This document shows, one piece after another, positions 12,126 through 23,222 of a stretch of DNA of 64,000 nucleotides; within the stretch, counting starts at the first letter, position 1; each line of letters opens with the position of its first letter. The notes under the pieces were generated by a model that ran no database searches, was not told where the DNA came from, and saw only the letters and a list, made by a program, of their open reading frames with translations. Made by a program: the position numbers and the translations under genes. The stretch is from Cryptomeria japonica (lineage: Eukaryota; Streptophyta; Pinopsida; Cupressales; Cupressaceae): NCBI RefSeq assembly GCF_030272615.1, contig NC_081414.1, positions 662,854,438 to 662,918,437 of the forward strand. Direction: 5' to 3'.

Positions 12126-13170
12126 TGTAAGTTCTGATACTAAATGTAAAGTACAGATGCCAATAGGTAACAAGATGAGAGGGGGGGTGAATCATACAAA
12201 CTTAATCTTCCGTAAAATCAACAGATTCAACCCCGGTAACTTATACTTCAGCAATATAACCAAAAACTGTTAAACATGCTAACTCATTAACACATAATCA
12301 TCATAACACATATAACACCAGATTTAACGTGGAAACCCAAATAGGGAAAAACCACTGTGGGATTTCAGACCCACTAAGAAATATAATCTTCTAGAGTATG
12401 CTCGGTTAAAAGCAAATCCTGTTAAAGATTACAAACACATTGCTAGATGTGACCCGGTTAAGGGATTTCCCTCAGATCTGTTAGGATCTTCACTTTGCTA
12501 GAAGTGACCTTTTTAAAGGATTTCAAACACTCATTTAGAATGTTACCTTGCTAGAGGGTTTACAAATAAGACTGTTAAGTCCACTCGGTTAAGAGATTTT
12601 CTATCACTTACAAAATAACAGTAATAAAAATATATCTGCAACTTCATATCTAAAATGCTAAAGCAGATTCTTATTTGCTCAAAAGAATCTTGTCATAGGA
12701 CTTATCTTGTCCCTCTGCTGGGCTCTCTACTCTGTTATTCAAACAGGTCTTCAAGCTTCTATGCTTGGTAATCACTATGTAGCATCCCTGTGCTTACACT
12801 TGCCCGCATACATTTTTTATCAACAATTCCTTATTTATAAACAATTCCTTATTTATAATCAATAATCTAAACATCTTGATCTCATCATTTTCTAACTCAG
12901 TAATAGTTGCCCATTGAATAACTAATTTCTCCCCTTATTCATCACATTCTTTCTGTGTCTTTTTCTGACATCATAATTCTCTTCAAAATAATCTTCTCAA
13001 GATATGGGAACATCATACTGAATCAGAAAATCAATTTCTTGACATCAATGACAAAAATAATGTTATACAAATAGTTATCATCATTTTTCAGTTATATCAA
13101 ATAATCTTCAACAACCGTCTCAATATCCTTGATGAATATCAACAATCTCCTTTCTACTAAAATGCCAACA
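12126..13170 (-). repeat. 5' LTR of copia B, internally deleted (1045 bp)
   Basis: The ends match the LTR at 5873-7372 (TGTTGG...TTACA on the minus strand), but about 455 bp corresponding to 6600-7055 is missing. The deletion joins next to a local duplication of AACAATTCCTTATTTATA near 12829-12858, suggesting slippage or repeat-mediated loss. Confidence 0.9.
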
Positions 13171-13545
13171 TGTGACCTGCCCGCATCACCAACTATGGGC
13201 TCTGAAGTAGATGCCCTCAGTTGTCTTGTCATCTGTGAAGTAGGCTGGGGATAATCAACTTCTATATATCCCTACTGCCCAAAAGAGAAGCAACCCCTCC
13301 TATCAAATACTCTACTCCCTAGTACAGTACTCGATTGTTGAACATTGCCCCTACTGGAAGCTGGTTGCGAACTCTATGGTAGATGAGAAGGAGTAGGTCT
13401 CCTATCACATTGCTAATGACTGTGACTCCTATCATCCTGAAATCTAGCTCCTCTCACAAAATTTTGACCCTGTGAGTGCATCCTCTTAAGTCACTTGCTA
13501 CTATGGAAAGAAGAGGGATGGATCCTGGCTGCTCACTAACTCATT
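13171..13545 (-). pseudogene. Possible gypsy gag tail with degenerate zinc knuckle
   Basis: Read on the minus strand, the segment encodes a Gln/Ser/Pro-rich stretch. A knuckle-like CFSFGQ-GY-EVDYPQ string follows, resembling the CCHC motif of Ty3/gypsy gag with two Cys and the His lost. Several stops are present. It adjoins the LTR end of copia B at 13170, so it would be the older sequence into which the A/B array inserted. Confidence 0.4.
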
Positions 13546-13726
13546 TGGGGTTGTTTTCTGACAAACTATTGTCTTAATTCCGACATATTAATGTTGTATA
13601 TCCAACGAAATGACAAAAATATTTTCATTGCTCAAATTTCATTGAGTTATTTGATGGATAATTTTTTGTCAAAATTTGGATGAAGTCACCAAACCTCCAA
13701 CGAACCATGCACTAGGGTTTTCATTA

Positions 13727-13925
13727 GAATGGCAACAAAAAGGGCACTAAGCTCTGACGGGAATGTTGTGCCTGCAACAAAAAATTCATCACAGGTACAA
13801 CATTCCCGTCGAAGCATAGTGCCCTTTTTCATTGGCATTCCGACAACAAATTCAAGGAAGCTCTGACAAGAGTACTATACATGCGATGAAAAATTTCATC
13901 GTAGGTACAACACTCTTGTCGGGGT
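13727..13925. repeat. Two adjacent hairpins of related sequence (CACTA-like subterminal?)
   Basis: The first imperfect palindrome has arms of about 48 bp at 13727-13774 and 13792-13841, with a 17-base loop. The second has arms near 13861-13890 and 13894-13925. Both contain short (A)CGACGGGAA or CGACAAGAG strings in opposite orientations. Such repeats are common in subterminal regions of plant CACTA transposons, but no CACTA terminus or transposase is seen. Confidence 0.6.
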
Positions 13926-16179
13926 CTATGTTAGGCATGTCTATCAAAACTCCAATGAATATGGAATATGATTTGATAAGCTTTCTCAAATATTAAAGTA
14001 CCTCTATATAACTCCTTACCTCAATGACTAACTAACTATGGTAAACCATATATTCTAACAATATATGAACATAACCAAGAGGGACTATTTGGGTAATGAA
14101 GACCTTGATAAATGATGGATATGAGAGTGAGGAAAATGAAAGAAGTAATATGCAAAGCCCTGATGAAGGTAGGTAGCCATTATGCATTCTACTATAGTAC
14201 AATGACTAGTTATAGGTCAAAGATGACATACAAGATAATGAAGGGTTAAAGGATGCAGAAATTACAATCATAGCAATACACTAAGATTATAAAGATCTCA
14301 AACCACAAAGGGACCTCTCACAGTCCATAAGCAAAGATGTTCATATACAAGGATTGGACCAGAAAAAATTGTATTTGGTGACTTCCCTTTTAAAAATTTA
14401 AATGAATATTTGCCTATATGTAATAAAAAATATGAATATAAACAACAAAAAACTATTTTCTACAATTCATGGGTTAAACTCCTTACCTCAATGACAATGA
14501 AAGTCTTGGATCACTTCAAATGGCTTCCACTTTTACTAAATTCCTAACGATGGTTGGATCTCTGTCTGATAAATTTTGATCCTAGCTATGTCATAGACTT
14601 ATCTATCTTTCATCTCAGACTTAGGCAACTTTTTGATCCCAACTACTTCATAGACTAAATAAAAAACCATGTTAGCAACAAAATATCCAGACAATGAACA
14701 AGGAAAGCTCACCTGTATGTTGCAAGACCAGTCTGATCAGAGAGGACTCACAAAGATAGGTACAATGATTTCAATCCTCAGAGCTTAATTGGTAATGTAC
14801 CTAGGAAAAGATAGAAGATGTAGTTGTGATAGTCCAAGGAGTACATCTATAACCAACATAAGAGCAGTTAATGGACAAGACAATCCTCTCAAGAATATCA
14901 AGTATTTTTACTGCCTTCTTGAGCATAATGCAGTCATAGAAGCATTATCAAAGCTAGAAATTTGATATACAGTCTTATATAGTCTTTCTACCAAAACACA
15001 TCATCAATAAGAGAACATGATTCACATACAGTCATATACAACATGCTTTAAGATTGTAGTCATAAATAGTATATCTCATAGTGCAAGTAAGCTATAAACA
15101 CAGAGGTCATATGACAAAAGGGACCATGTACAAGATCAAAAAGCAATAATATAACAGTGGAAGGCATAGTCATAGGTTTCCTCAAATAAAAGTATGCAAC
15201 AATAGTATTATAAAGAGTGGCCTCTAATAGTTTTCATCATGAAAGTTCAGGTATCCATGAACAGAAGATTCAAGAAGCAACCTCAAGAGTATAGGAGAGA
15301 TCTGAGAAAAAAAACATGAAGGAATACAAACTGTAAAGTGACTGATTTTGTGTCTTAGACTACTAAAGACAACAAGATTGGATTTGTTTGGGTGGATATA
15401 AGAGTGAAAGTAAACTTGGAAGGTTGGAGGAAGGTAGTGTAGACCCTTCCCAAGGCATTGTGGCCCTTGGTGGATCAGATTGACCATTATTAATATGACT
15501 ATCCTAAAAGATTAGTAGAATGAGATCTTATGAATAAGATACAAAGAGTGGGTTTATTGAGTGGGAGACTATTGGGAAAGGTATGTGGATACCTTTAGTG
15601 ACCCTTGGAGGTGCTAGAAATTTCTAGGGGGAGGAGAGGACCCCATTTGTCATGACTATCCTATAGATAGTAGTACATCTGCAATAAATATTGTTGAATC
15701 CCTTAGGGTGGATGGGGCATGTAGAAAGGTGGTTTGATCAAGATAGAAGAGTTTTCAAGGGGGTCGTGTATGTTTTTTATAGAAGTCTTACGCATTGTGA
15801 GTTTGTATTTGATGAAGAGAAGGAGTCTTATTTAAGGGGCAGTCCTAGCTGAGTAACAATGTGAAGTTTTAGGGTGTTTATGAGTTGTGGAACAAGATTG
15901 TGGGTTCAAGAAGGTTAGATATGTGTGGAAGGATGTGTGAGTGTGGTTGATCTTTCTCCCAAACAAACTTATCCAGTTAGGGAGATCTCTATTTAGTGAT
16001 CTCTATATGAATAAGGATCTCTATTTAGTCAATGATAAAGGGAATAAATTTGTACCACTTCCTAAATAAAACTTGCAAATTTTTACCAATACTTTGCCTT
16101 CCCATTCCACAAATGTTGTTGAGTCTTATTCTGACTGTATATATATAAAGATTTCCAATCCAACTGATTTGAACATCTA
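13926..16179. other. Unassigned intergenic sequence
   Basis: I find no long open frame, LTR terminus, polypurine tract or tRNA-like fold here. Short frames such as that at 15224-15487 lack recognisable motifs. It is probably very old repeat debris. Confidence 0.5.
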
Positions 16180-16500
16180 GTGAACGTGATGGAACCAATT
16201 TCTAAACAAGATAGACTGAAACCTAAGATTGAACCTAATATCACCTTTACCGAAAGTGGTAACTCAAAGCATACACCTGATGGACCAATATACATTACTA
16301 CTATAACTAATGACAAACCCACATGTAGGGTGCTTATTGATCCACTATGCATGGTTGATATGAATAAAAAAGAATATCTTTTCACAGATGCATTATTTCA
16401 AGACAATTATGATAACTCTGAAGTCTTGATTAAGGTGCATGATGGATTGAATTGTCCCACCATTGGTTCCATCACCCTCAAGTTGAATTTAAAATATTAG
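16180..16500 (+). pseudogene. Degenerate Ty3/gypsy retropepsin fragment
   Basis: The 106-codon frame resembles the plant gypsy protease layout: a YITTITND strand, then RVLIDPLC in place of the usual VLIDGGA/S active site, then a strand pattern ending in GSITLKLNL. The catalytic Asp is kept, but the following Gly residues are lost. Nothing before or after is intact. It lies just left of the copia D insertion point and may be part of the host repeat. Confidence 0.45.
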
Positions 16501-16838
16501 ATGTTCCTTTTACCATTATTTTGGCCTCTATCTCCATCTCTCCCTTTCTTTACAAGGTTTAGAGTTAGGTTTGGGGATTGATGGTTCACTACAAACTATC
16601 TATATCCATATTATTTGCATTACATATCAGTACAAACTTAAACTTAACTTTGGAAAATTTTACTTGGCTAATAGATGGTTAAGTTACTCTAATTTGGTTA
16701 AGAAAAAAACAATCCATCTGCAAAGCTTCAAGAAAATTAAAGAGAAGAAAGAAAACTTGAAAAATATATAGATTTATACCTTCCCACATAGGTTGTATTG
16801 ATCTGTCTTAAAGCAAATATGAACATCAATGGATTCGG
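16501..16838. other. Unassigned sequence left of copia D
   Basis: AT-rich sequence with no supported gene. It may continue the decayed gypsy pol from 16180-16500. The last five bases (ttcgg) would be the left target duplication of copia D, against ttcaa on the right. Confidence 0.4.
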
Positions 16839-17039
16839 TGTTAGGTTCTGGAGACAACTGAGAGGGGGGGGGGGGGGTGAATTAGTTGTCTAACAAATTC
16901 AAACCAAAAACAAATTAACCAACCTTAATGCTTAATACCGGTAAATCAGACTTTATGCCGGTAGGTAGTTTATCAGTTAATTATAGTACCAGTAAAGATT
17001 AATGCATGAAATAGAAAGAAAATAACATCCACTACACAT
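16839..17039 (-). repeat. Copia D 3' LTR, distal piece
   Basis: Begins TGTTAGGTTCTGGAGACAAC, matching the D 5' LTR start at 60076, and contains the same long G run before TGAATTAGTTGTCT. It ends in the 16-bp LINE target duplication (17024-17039). It continues at 41786 after the LINE. Confidence 0.85.
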
Positions 17040-17230
17040 TACTCTATACTAATGTGATATTCTTTTGTTAGGGAAGTTGAAGCCTTCAAAATAACTCTTA
17101 ATTCCTATGCTTTGGCTACTGGTCAGCAAGTCAATTGGGACAAATCAGCTATATATTTCATGAATACTCCGGTCTTAAGACAAAAAAAAATTGCTAAAAT
17201 TATTGGTTGCAAGGTGGACATGCTCCCTTC
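17040..17230 (+). pseudogene. LINE reverse transcriptase, upstream fragment
   Basis: Reads through EVEAFKITLNSYALATGQQV and KSAIYFMNTPV, then KIIGCKVDMLPS. This is the plant L1 RT segment just after the catalytic FADD region. It is cut at 17230 by copia C and resumes at 37822 with TYLGLPLG, the next conserved LINE motif, which confirms the interruption. Confidence 0.85.
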
Positions 17231-18726
17231 TGATAGTTTTGATACTTAATGTAAAGTACAGATGCCAATAGCTAACAAGATGAGAGGGGGGGTGAATCAT
17301 ACAAACTTAATCTTCCATAAAAATGACAGATTCAACCTCGGTAACATATACTTCAGCAATATAACCAAAAACTGCTAAACATGTTAACTCATAAACACAT
17401 AATCATCATAACACTCATAACACCAAATTTAACGTGGAAAACCAAATAGGGAAAAACCACTAAGAAATATACTCTTCTAGAGTATGCTCGGTTAAAAGCA
17501 AATCCTATTAAAGATTACAAACACATTGCTAGATGTGACCCGGTTAAGGGATTTCCCTCAGATCTGTTAGGATCTTCACTTTGTTAGAAGTGACCTTGTC
17601 AAAGGATTTCAAACACTCATTTAGAATGTTACCTTGCTAGAGGGTTTACAAATAAGACTGTTAAGTCCACTCGGTTAAGAGATTTTCTATCACTTACAAA
17701 ATAACAGTAATAAAAATCTATCTGCAACTTCACATCTAAAATGCTAAAGTAGATTCTTATTTGCTCAGAACAATATAGTCATAGGACTTATATGTCCCTC
17801 TACTAGGCTCTCTACTCTGTTATTCAAACAGGTCTTCAAGATTCTATGTTCAACAATCACTATGTAGCATCCCTGTGCATACACTTGACCACATACATTG
17901 TTTATCAACAATTCCTTATTTATAAACAATTGCTAACCACTAAATCTCCTTGATCACATTTCCCATGATCAATCTTAGCCATCAAATCTTCAAACTTGAC
18001 TAGGTTCGATGTATCCTTCAATCTGAAAATGTTTTACCTTGCCTCGAGACTTGCAGTCCTTTCTTGGAACTTGCACAAGGTTATTGTGGTTCAATCTGTG
18101 TTGTAGATCTTCCTGCCAATTTTCCTTTTCCATAGATCCTCAACAAACTTCATGCGTGACATTCCAATCATCTATACATCTCCAGCTAATCATTGTCCTT
18201 TATTAAATAATGCTTGTATTCATCTAATGCGCACTGTCATAACTCGGTTGCAACTCGGTAAATACTAAACTTTACTCAGTAGACATTCCACCTTCTTTAA
18301 CCGATATCAATAACCTTAGGGTTTACCGACTAGGTTCCTTAGGGTTTATCGACTAGGTTCTTTGCTTGGTGACATAGTATAGTATTAACCTTACAATCAA
18401 AAACATATGTAGGATATCAAAACAATCTAAACATCATGATCTCATCATTGTCTAACTTGGTAATAGTTGCCCATTGAATAACTTATTCCTCCCGTTATTC
18501 ATCACATTCTTTCTGTGTCTTTTATCGACATCTTAATTCTCTTCTAATCAATCTTCTCAAGATATGGCAGCATCATACTGAATTAGATAATCAATTTCTT
18601 GACATCAATGACAAAATAATGTTATAAAGATAGTTATCCTCCTTCTTCAGTTATATCAATAATCTTCAACAACCTTCTCAATATCCTTATCGAATATCAA
18701 CAATCTTTCTTACTGTAATGCCAACA
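17231..18726 (-). repeat. Copia C 3' LTR (1496 bp)
   Basis: On the plus strand it runs from TGATAGTTTTGATAC to GTAATGCCAACA at 18726 and aligns along its length with the A/B LTR. It is followed at once by the polypurine tract (18727-18741). Confidence 0.9.
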
Positions 18727-19010
18727 ATCTCCCCCTTTGGCATTGATGGCAAAACAAACAATTAAGATATTTCAAATTAATTCGGATTCAGATTGTTGTT
18801 AGACTTCTCCTATTATCCTTGAGCTATTAAAATCTTCTAAAGTCTTCTCCCTTTTCCAATCTTCTCCCCTTGTCATTAGTCTTTTGATATTTCATCATTC
18901 AGCGCTTTACCATTCAGTCAACCATTTAGTCTTCCAACCATTTAGTCTTCCAACCATTTAGTCTTCTCCCCCTTTGACAACAATGCCAAAAAGAAAAAGA
19001 ACTAAATCAT
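18727..19010 (-). promoter_or_regulatory. Copia C 3' untranslated region with two polypurine tracts
   Basis: Minus-strand AAAGGGGGAGAT lies at 18727-18739, with a second AAAGGGGGAGAAGAC at about 18961-18975. The segment is joined near 19010 directly to gag, so RNase H through protease is deleted. A threefold repeat of AACCATTTAGTCTTC lies near 18923-18968. Confidence 0.75.
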
Positions 19011-19731
19011 GATTGCTTCCTCTGTGATTCCCTTCAGAGTACTTACTCATTCTATCATTGTAATCATCAGATTCACCAATATGAAAAGAACTGAATGCAG
19101 ATTCTACTTTATTTACCGAAGACCCACTGTTATCAAAATTGCTTAACTCAAATGCATGTAGCTTACCAATAGTAGCATGCAAAGAAACTGGCATGTTAGG
19201 TACATACCTCAATTCATTGATTGCAGAGACTTGAATAGCATAAGCTAGTAGAGGGGTTCTCAACAACTTACTTGTTATATTCTTTTCTTCAATAGTTCCA
19301 CTTGCTCCTTTAATTTGATTGACAATCTCCTTTAGTCTTGTACTGTATTGTGTTATGTTCTCACCTTCATTAATTTTCATGGATTCAAGTTATCCTCTTA
19401 GACTATCTACTTTTTCTCTTTGAACATGTTCATCACCTCCATACACAGATATCAGCTTAGTCCACATTGCTTTTGCATCATTACAGCCTTCTAGATCATT
19501 AAACTCTGAGTCGGTCAATGCTGATGTTATTTCAATCATAGCTTGAATATGTTCTTGCTTTGCCTTAATCTCTTCCAAGGTCATAGGGTTGGTGCTTGGT
19601 GCAATGTAATCATTCTCTAGATAATATGTTGCATATTCTCCAATTCCTGATAAATGTAGCTTCATCCTTTTCTGCCATGTGGAGAAACTTGACTTGTTCA
19701 GCTTTGGTGCATCCCTTTTATTCATCTTCAT
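19011..19731 (-). pseudogene. Copia C partial gag
   Basis: The frame runs from the start codon at 19731 (MKMNKRDAPKL) and has one stop near 19381-19389. It ends at the deletion junction near 19020, before the zinc knuckle. It is closely similar to gag of A and B, so the element kept the capsid N-terminal region but lost the RNA-binding knuckle and all enzymes. Confidence 0.8.
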
Positions 19732-19775
19732 ATCTTTGCCTCAAGTACCTTTAAACTTTTCTTCTGGAGTCCTTA

Positions 19776-19787
19776 GCTCTGATACCA
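19776..19787 (-). promoter_or_regulatory. Primer-binding site of copia C
   Basis: Minus-strand TGGTATCAGAGC, the perfect initiator tRNA-Met complement, two bases from the 5' LTR that starts at 19790. Confidence 0.95.
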
Positions 19788-19789
19788 AT

Positions 19790-20175
19790 TCATAGTTCTA
19801 ATACTTAATGTAAAGTATGGATGCCAATAGCTAACAAGATGAGAAGGGTGGGGGTGAATCATAAAAATAAAATCTTCCATAAAAATAGCAGATTCAACCT
19901 CAGTAACATATACTTCAACAATATAACCAAAAATTGCTAAACATGTTAACTCATAAACACATAATCATCATAACACTCATAACATCAGATTTAACATGGA
20001 AACCCAAATAGGGAAAAACCACTGTGGGATTTTAGACCCACTAAGAAGTATACTCTTCTAGAGTATGCTCAGTTAAAAGAAAATCCTATTAAAGATTACA
20101 AACACATTGCTAGATGTGACCTGGTTAAGGGATTTCCCTTAGATCTGTTAGAATCTTCACTTTGTTAGAAGTGAC
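19790..20175 (-). repeat. Copia C 5' LTR, proximal piece
   Basis: Aligns with the first 386 bp of the other C LTR. It ends in GTGAC (20171-20175), the left target duplication of gypsy-1. The LTR resumes at 36685. Confidence 0.9.
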
Positions 20176-20952
20176 TGTAGACACCTAAAATTGTCATGTC
20201 TAATTAAATAAATATTTTATTTATTTAATTACTTTAGCCTAATTCTTCTATTAATTAAATAAATCTTTATTTATTTAATTAATTCATTTATCCTCTTCTA
20301 ACCTTATTTCTCATTTAAATAAATACACTTATTTATTTAAATTATCCTTTTCCTAAATTAAATAAATATCTTATTTATTTAATTGATCTCACTCCTTCTA
20401 TTAATTAAATAAATCTTTATTTATTTAATTAATTCATTAACCTTTTCTACCCATGACACATGTCATTCATTTCTTAATTCATACACTACCTACCCCTTTC
20501 ATTATTTTATTATTTGTTTTACCTACCCTCTAATCATAGCCAACCTCCTTTTACACCTGTCAATCTTATCCCTCCATTTCATATAGTGTCTTCTATATAA
20601 GGAGATGCTTTCTTCATTATCAAACCCTAACTACCTAACTACTTGATCAATTTGACTACTTGGCATATGCGATCCTACTTACAACCACATTCTGTTCTTT
20701 GTTGAGCTCTTATGCACATAAAATCTGAGAGCAATTATATCAATCAAGATCAATGGAGATAGGAAGAATGGAGATCCAAACCCTATTGGACATGTGATGG
20801 TATAATCTTTGTGATTTCATTTGATTTGCATTGTCTTAGGTAATCTTCATATGTTATGGTGGATCTTTGTTGTTGTTAGGCTAGGGTTTTGTGGTTGAAT
20901 TCATTTAGCCTTTCAATATCGTTATTATTGTTATCCATTTTCACCATATACA
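20176..20952 (+). repeat. Gypsy-1 5' LTR (777 bp)
   Basis: Begins TGTAGACACCTAAAATTG and ends CACCATATACA. Five AT-rich palindromes lie at 20201-20433. A TATA box (TATATAAG) is at 20594-20601, consistent with a polymerase II promoter and a transcription start about 30 bp downstream. Confidence 0.95.
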
Positions 20953-20955
20953 TTT

Positions 20956-20973
20956 TGGCACGCCTGGTGGGAC
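20956..20973 (+). promoter_or_regulatory. Gypsy-1 primer-binding site
   Basis: TGGCACGCCTGGTGGGAC starts three bases after the LTR. Its complement ends in CCA, as a tRNA 3' end should. I cannot name the tRNA with certainty. It differs from the gypsy-2 primer site. Confidence 0.75.
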
Positions 20974-23222
20974 ACTTGTCCCTTTTTGCATTTAACATCC
21001 TTGTTGCAGATTTTGTGTTTTGAAGTTGCAGATCTGACATTTTCGACAACATTTTGATATTTTTGCGTCTGCGTACTTTTGGATCGCGTTTTTTATTTTC
21101 TGGCGCATCTGTGACATCTAGAATCACGTCTATGTCCTCGACAGTATTTTATTTTACAGGTTCTGGAAACCGCGTCTGTGTTCCTTAGTCGCGTCTATGG
21201 TGTTTTTAGACGCGTCTATGTCCAGAAGTCGCGTCTGGGTTCTGGAGCCGTGTCTGTGTCTCATAAAAGCGCGTCTGCGTCAGGGTGTTGCATCTATGTT
21301 GAAGGTAACCGCATATGTGTGCATTGGTTTCATTTTTTTTTTTCAGTTTATTGATTTAGTTTTGGGTCTTACATTAAAGGTTTTAGATCCAGTTTATTTT
21401 GAGCTAACATTTTTAGATCTAGCTAACATAATTGGTGCAGCTTGTCTTGAAAGCAAAATCGTTTTGTTGAAGGTCCCTATTTTCACAAAGTCTTTTGGAT
21501 TTAAAATTTACCGAACTTGTGTGCTTGCAGGAAGGGGTGATTATTTGAAACAATCCAAACTACTAACAACTCTTTGATGCAGGTCCTTGGCAAAGGTTTT
21601 TTGGATTTTTATTGTGTGCTTTGTTTTCATAGACTAGCAAACACTTCAATTGGTGCACTAAAATTGAATCATTGTCTTTTGTGTCTTGAGCAATAGGCTC
21701 TTTCTGTTTAATCTTTAGAGGGCGTATCTTCTCATGTGGTTATTAGGACTACTAGTGAGAAGAGAATGACCCATGTGGTAGCAAAAGAAAATCCATCTTC
21801 TTCCAAACCACTATAAATAATTGTATTCATGGTGAAAACTATGAATAACGTGTGTTGATTAGTTCATACCGACACTATGTCTCCCCATAAACCCGTTTGA
21901 TCAAATTTATTTGATCATTTGTAGGGCATAACCCCTACCGACTGGGAGCCTTCTATATTTATAGAGCTGAAAGTGCCACATGTATGGCCACACGAGCGGA
22001 TGCCCTTACTAGCACCTTTTTGTTTTAGAAGCCCAAATCCTTCTAGTTGTTGAGGTAGGAGGTCGGATCTCTGGTAGCGGCCCACACACATACGGTTCTT
22101 AGCAGAGATACAAAGTTCACCATGGGGAGTTTTTGTGGGGACTGATGCTTGGCTGACCTAAGAAGTGAGTGCTGAGGGTGGAACTAGTGAGGTCAAGCAT
22201 CTAAGTATCCACTCTGAATAGCGTAGCCTCGAGGGTAAAACCCCATGTGGGATCAACAACTATTGTATTGGCCAGCCATAAGAATTGTGCTTGACTTATT
22301 TTAAACATTTAAAACATTCAAGACCAAACATTAAAACATTGTGTCTTTTGTGTCTTCAAGTGTATGCAAAACAATTTTAGATCAAACAACACACTTTTCT
22401 TGGAGTCATTTTGGAGTCTAGACACTTGCAAACATTGAGTCTTCATCAACATTGTGTCCTCTTGTCATGAAAAATAGTCAAACAGTCAGATTTGGTCACA
22501 ACAAAAACAACTTCACAGATTGGAAAAAATCGCAAAATTTTTGCAGAAACACGTCTATGTCTGATATAATAGCGTCTATGTTGTATAACTGCATCCGTGA
22601 AGGGCAAAAACGCGTCTGTTTTTCCAGAATCAACAGTGCACTTTACAAAAATCTCAGAAACCCGTCTGTGTTAAACAGAACCACGTCTATGTTAGGAAAT
22701 CGTGTTTGTGTAGTATACAGGCACGTCTGTGTTTAGAATTGAAAAAACTTTTACAGTCCAGCAAACAAACACAGTCAGTTTCGGAATTCTTGAGCTTCCT
22801 AGGTCATTTCTCCAGGGTTCATTTAGCATTCAACCTATGTTTGGGTCTCACAAAGTCATCATTGCTTTACACCTCACATTACATTCACATTTGTCTAAAC
22901 TTGAGTCAAAAGGTCACTTGCTTGTCCTCATCATACTTTGTCAACACAGTACATACAACGACACTTTGCTAAGTGGTCCCTCATCAAGGTCTATCACCTT
23001 TGGGTCTCATTTGGTCTTACTTAGAGTCAAGGTCAACTTACCTCATCAAGAGAAACTATCCTCTCTTTGGAAGTCACACCTACTCTACTACATACATACT
23101 TGGTCTTACACTTTGGACATTGCAAGTACACCTCAGATTCATTTACATTCCATCCATTTCTTGGTCTTCCATACTTTTTCCATTTTCATCTAGTCTAACA
23201 CATCTTGGTCAATACCTAGTTC
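20974..23222 (+). promoter_or_regulatory. Gypsy-1 leader with CGCGTCTGTG-type arrays and possible intron
   Basis: No gene is supported here. About eleven degenerate copies of a CGCGTCTGTG or CGCGTCTATG motif lie at 21065-21315 and about eight at 22548-22735. A splice-acceptor-like site, with TACTAAC at 21561-21567 and TTTGATGCAG ending at 21582, lies between them. A block at about 22010-22215 resembles the gypsy-2 leader at about 44535-44715. The leader probably affects splicing, translation or packaging, but this is inference. Confidence 0.6.

Larger units (their letters stand above)
3023..13170 (-). mobile_element. Tandem copia A/B array (LTR-internal-LTR-internal)
   Basis: Read on the minus strand, the order is LTR (13170-12126), primer site, gag, pol, polypurine tract, LTR (7372-5873), primer site, gag, and pol cut at 3023. 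The middle LTR serves as the 3' LTR of B and the 5' LTR of A. Two closely similar internal regions (A: 3023-5872; B: 7373-12125) share this LTR. That is the expected product of unequal homologous recombination between LTRs of neighbouring or sister copies. The left end of A is interrupted by element E. Confidence 0.85.

Noticed and set aside
15540-16000. Possible relationship to 61480-62000 through the shared phrase CAGTCCTAG(C/T)TGAGTA
   Set aside because: The shared words are too short and spaced differently. Without an alignment tool I cannot separate this from chance.
16839-16900. Long G/C runs in copia LTRs as telomeric or G-quadruplex sites
   Set aside because: The runs occur at the same place in all related LTRs (about 2989, 5928, 12180, 16865, 17286, 60101), so they are part of the LTR family. 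Their lengths vary as expected for homopolymer slippage.
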